Shown here: piece by piece, positions 5,956 to 5,979 of the stretch
Layout: the number at the start of each line of letters is the position of its first letter
Position numbering within the stretch: position 1 is the stretch's first letter
Assembly (NCBI GenBank): GCA_024695185.1
Contig: JAILIR010000042.1
Location: forward strand, 1 to 5,979
Source of the DNA: a bacterium
GTDB lineage: Bacteria > Bacillota_I > Bacilli_A > Acholeplasmatales > JAEDCM01
Direction of reading: 5' to 3'
DNA length: 5,979 nt
Made by a program: the position numbers and the translations under genes
The notes under the pieces: model-generated
Told to the model about the DNA's origin: nothing
The model's database searches: none
The model's input: the letters and a program-made list of their open reading frames with translations, nothing else

Positions 5956-5979
5956 AAAAAATCTCTTAAATAAGAGATT
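5956..5979 (-). terminator. Probable terminator of an off-window upstream gene
   Basis: On the minus strand AATCTCTT (5979-5972) pairs with AAGAGATT (5967-5960) around a 4-base loop, followed by TTTT, giving a run of six T. The stem contains only two G-C pairs and may extend past the window edge. It ends 5 bases before the ATG of the pseudouridine synthase gene, so it could instead be a structure in that gene's leader. Confidence 0.6.

Overview
This AT-rich window (roughly 30% GC by eye) reads as a chromosomal housekeeping region of a low-GC Bacillota, probably a Bacilli lineage near the Mollicutes/Erysipelotrichia (inference). Three things point there: the gene order alaS-ruvX-DUF1292, an FMN riboswitch in front of an ECF-type riboflavin transporter subunit, and strong Shine-Dalgarno sites of the AGGAGGTGAT type. 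The tryptophan codons I checked are TGG and every gene ends in TAA or TAG, so nothing suggests the Mycoplasma UGA=Trp code. I see no mobile element, tRNA, rRNA or CRISPR array.

All genes lie on the minus strand, so transcription runs from right to left. At the right edge a small hairpin with a T run probably ends an off-window gene. Next come an RluA-family pseudouridine synthase and a CvfB/YitL-like RNA-binding S1 protein, joined with no gap (TAA immediately followed by ATG). A strong promoter, an FMN riboswitch aptamer and an intrinsic terminator then precede ribU. ribU ends inside its own rho-independent terminator. After a short AT-rich gap holding a perfect 12-bp inverted repeat and an extended -10 promoter, the last operon carries alaS, ruvX and a DUF1292 gene, followed by the first four codons of another gene that leaves the window. 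Overlaps of the TAATG type link alaS to ruvX and the DUF1292 gene to the next start.

Functionally the window combines translation and RNA care (rRNA pseudouridylation, S1 RNA binding, alanyl-tRNA charging with editing), a YqgF/RuvX nuclease fold, and flavin-controlled vitamin B2 uptake. I found no clearly new biological system. The points most worth a second look are a plausible antiterminator pairing in the riboswitch, the lack of a terminator between cvfB and the ribU promoter, the missing ireB gene between alaS and ruvX, and the inverted repeat upstream of alaS. Two genes (alaS, ribU) have an in-frame GTG that belongs to the Shine-Dalgarno region; their starts are placed here at the internal ATG three codons later.
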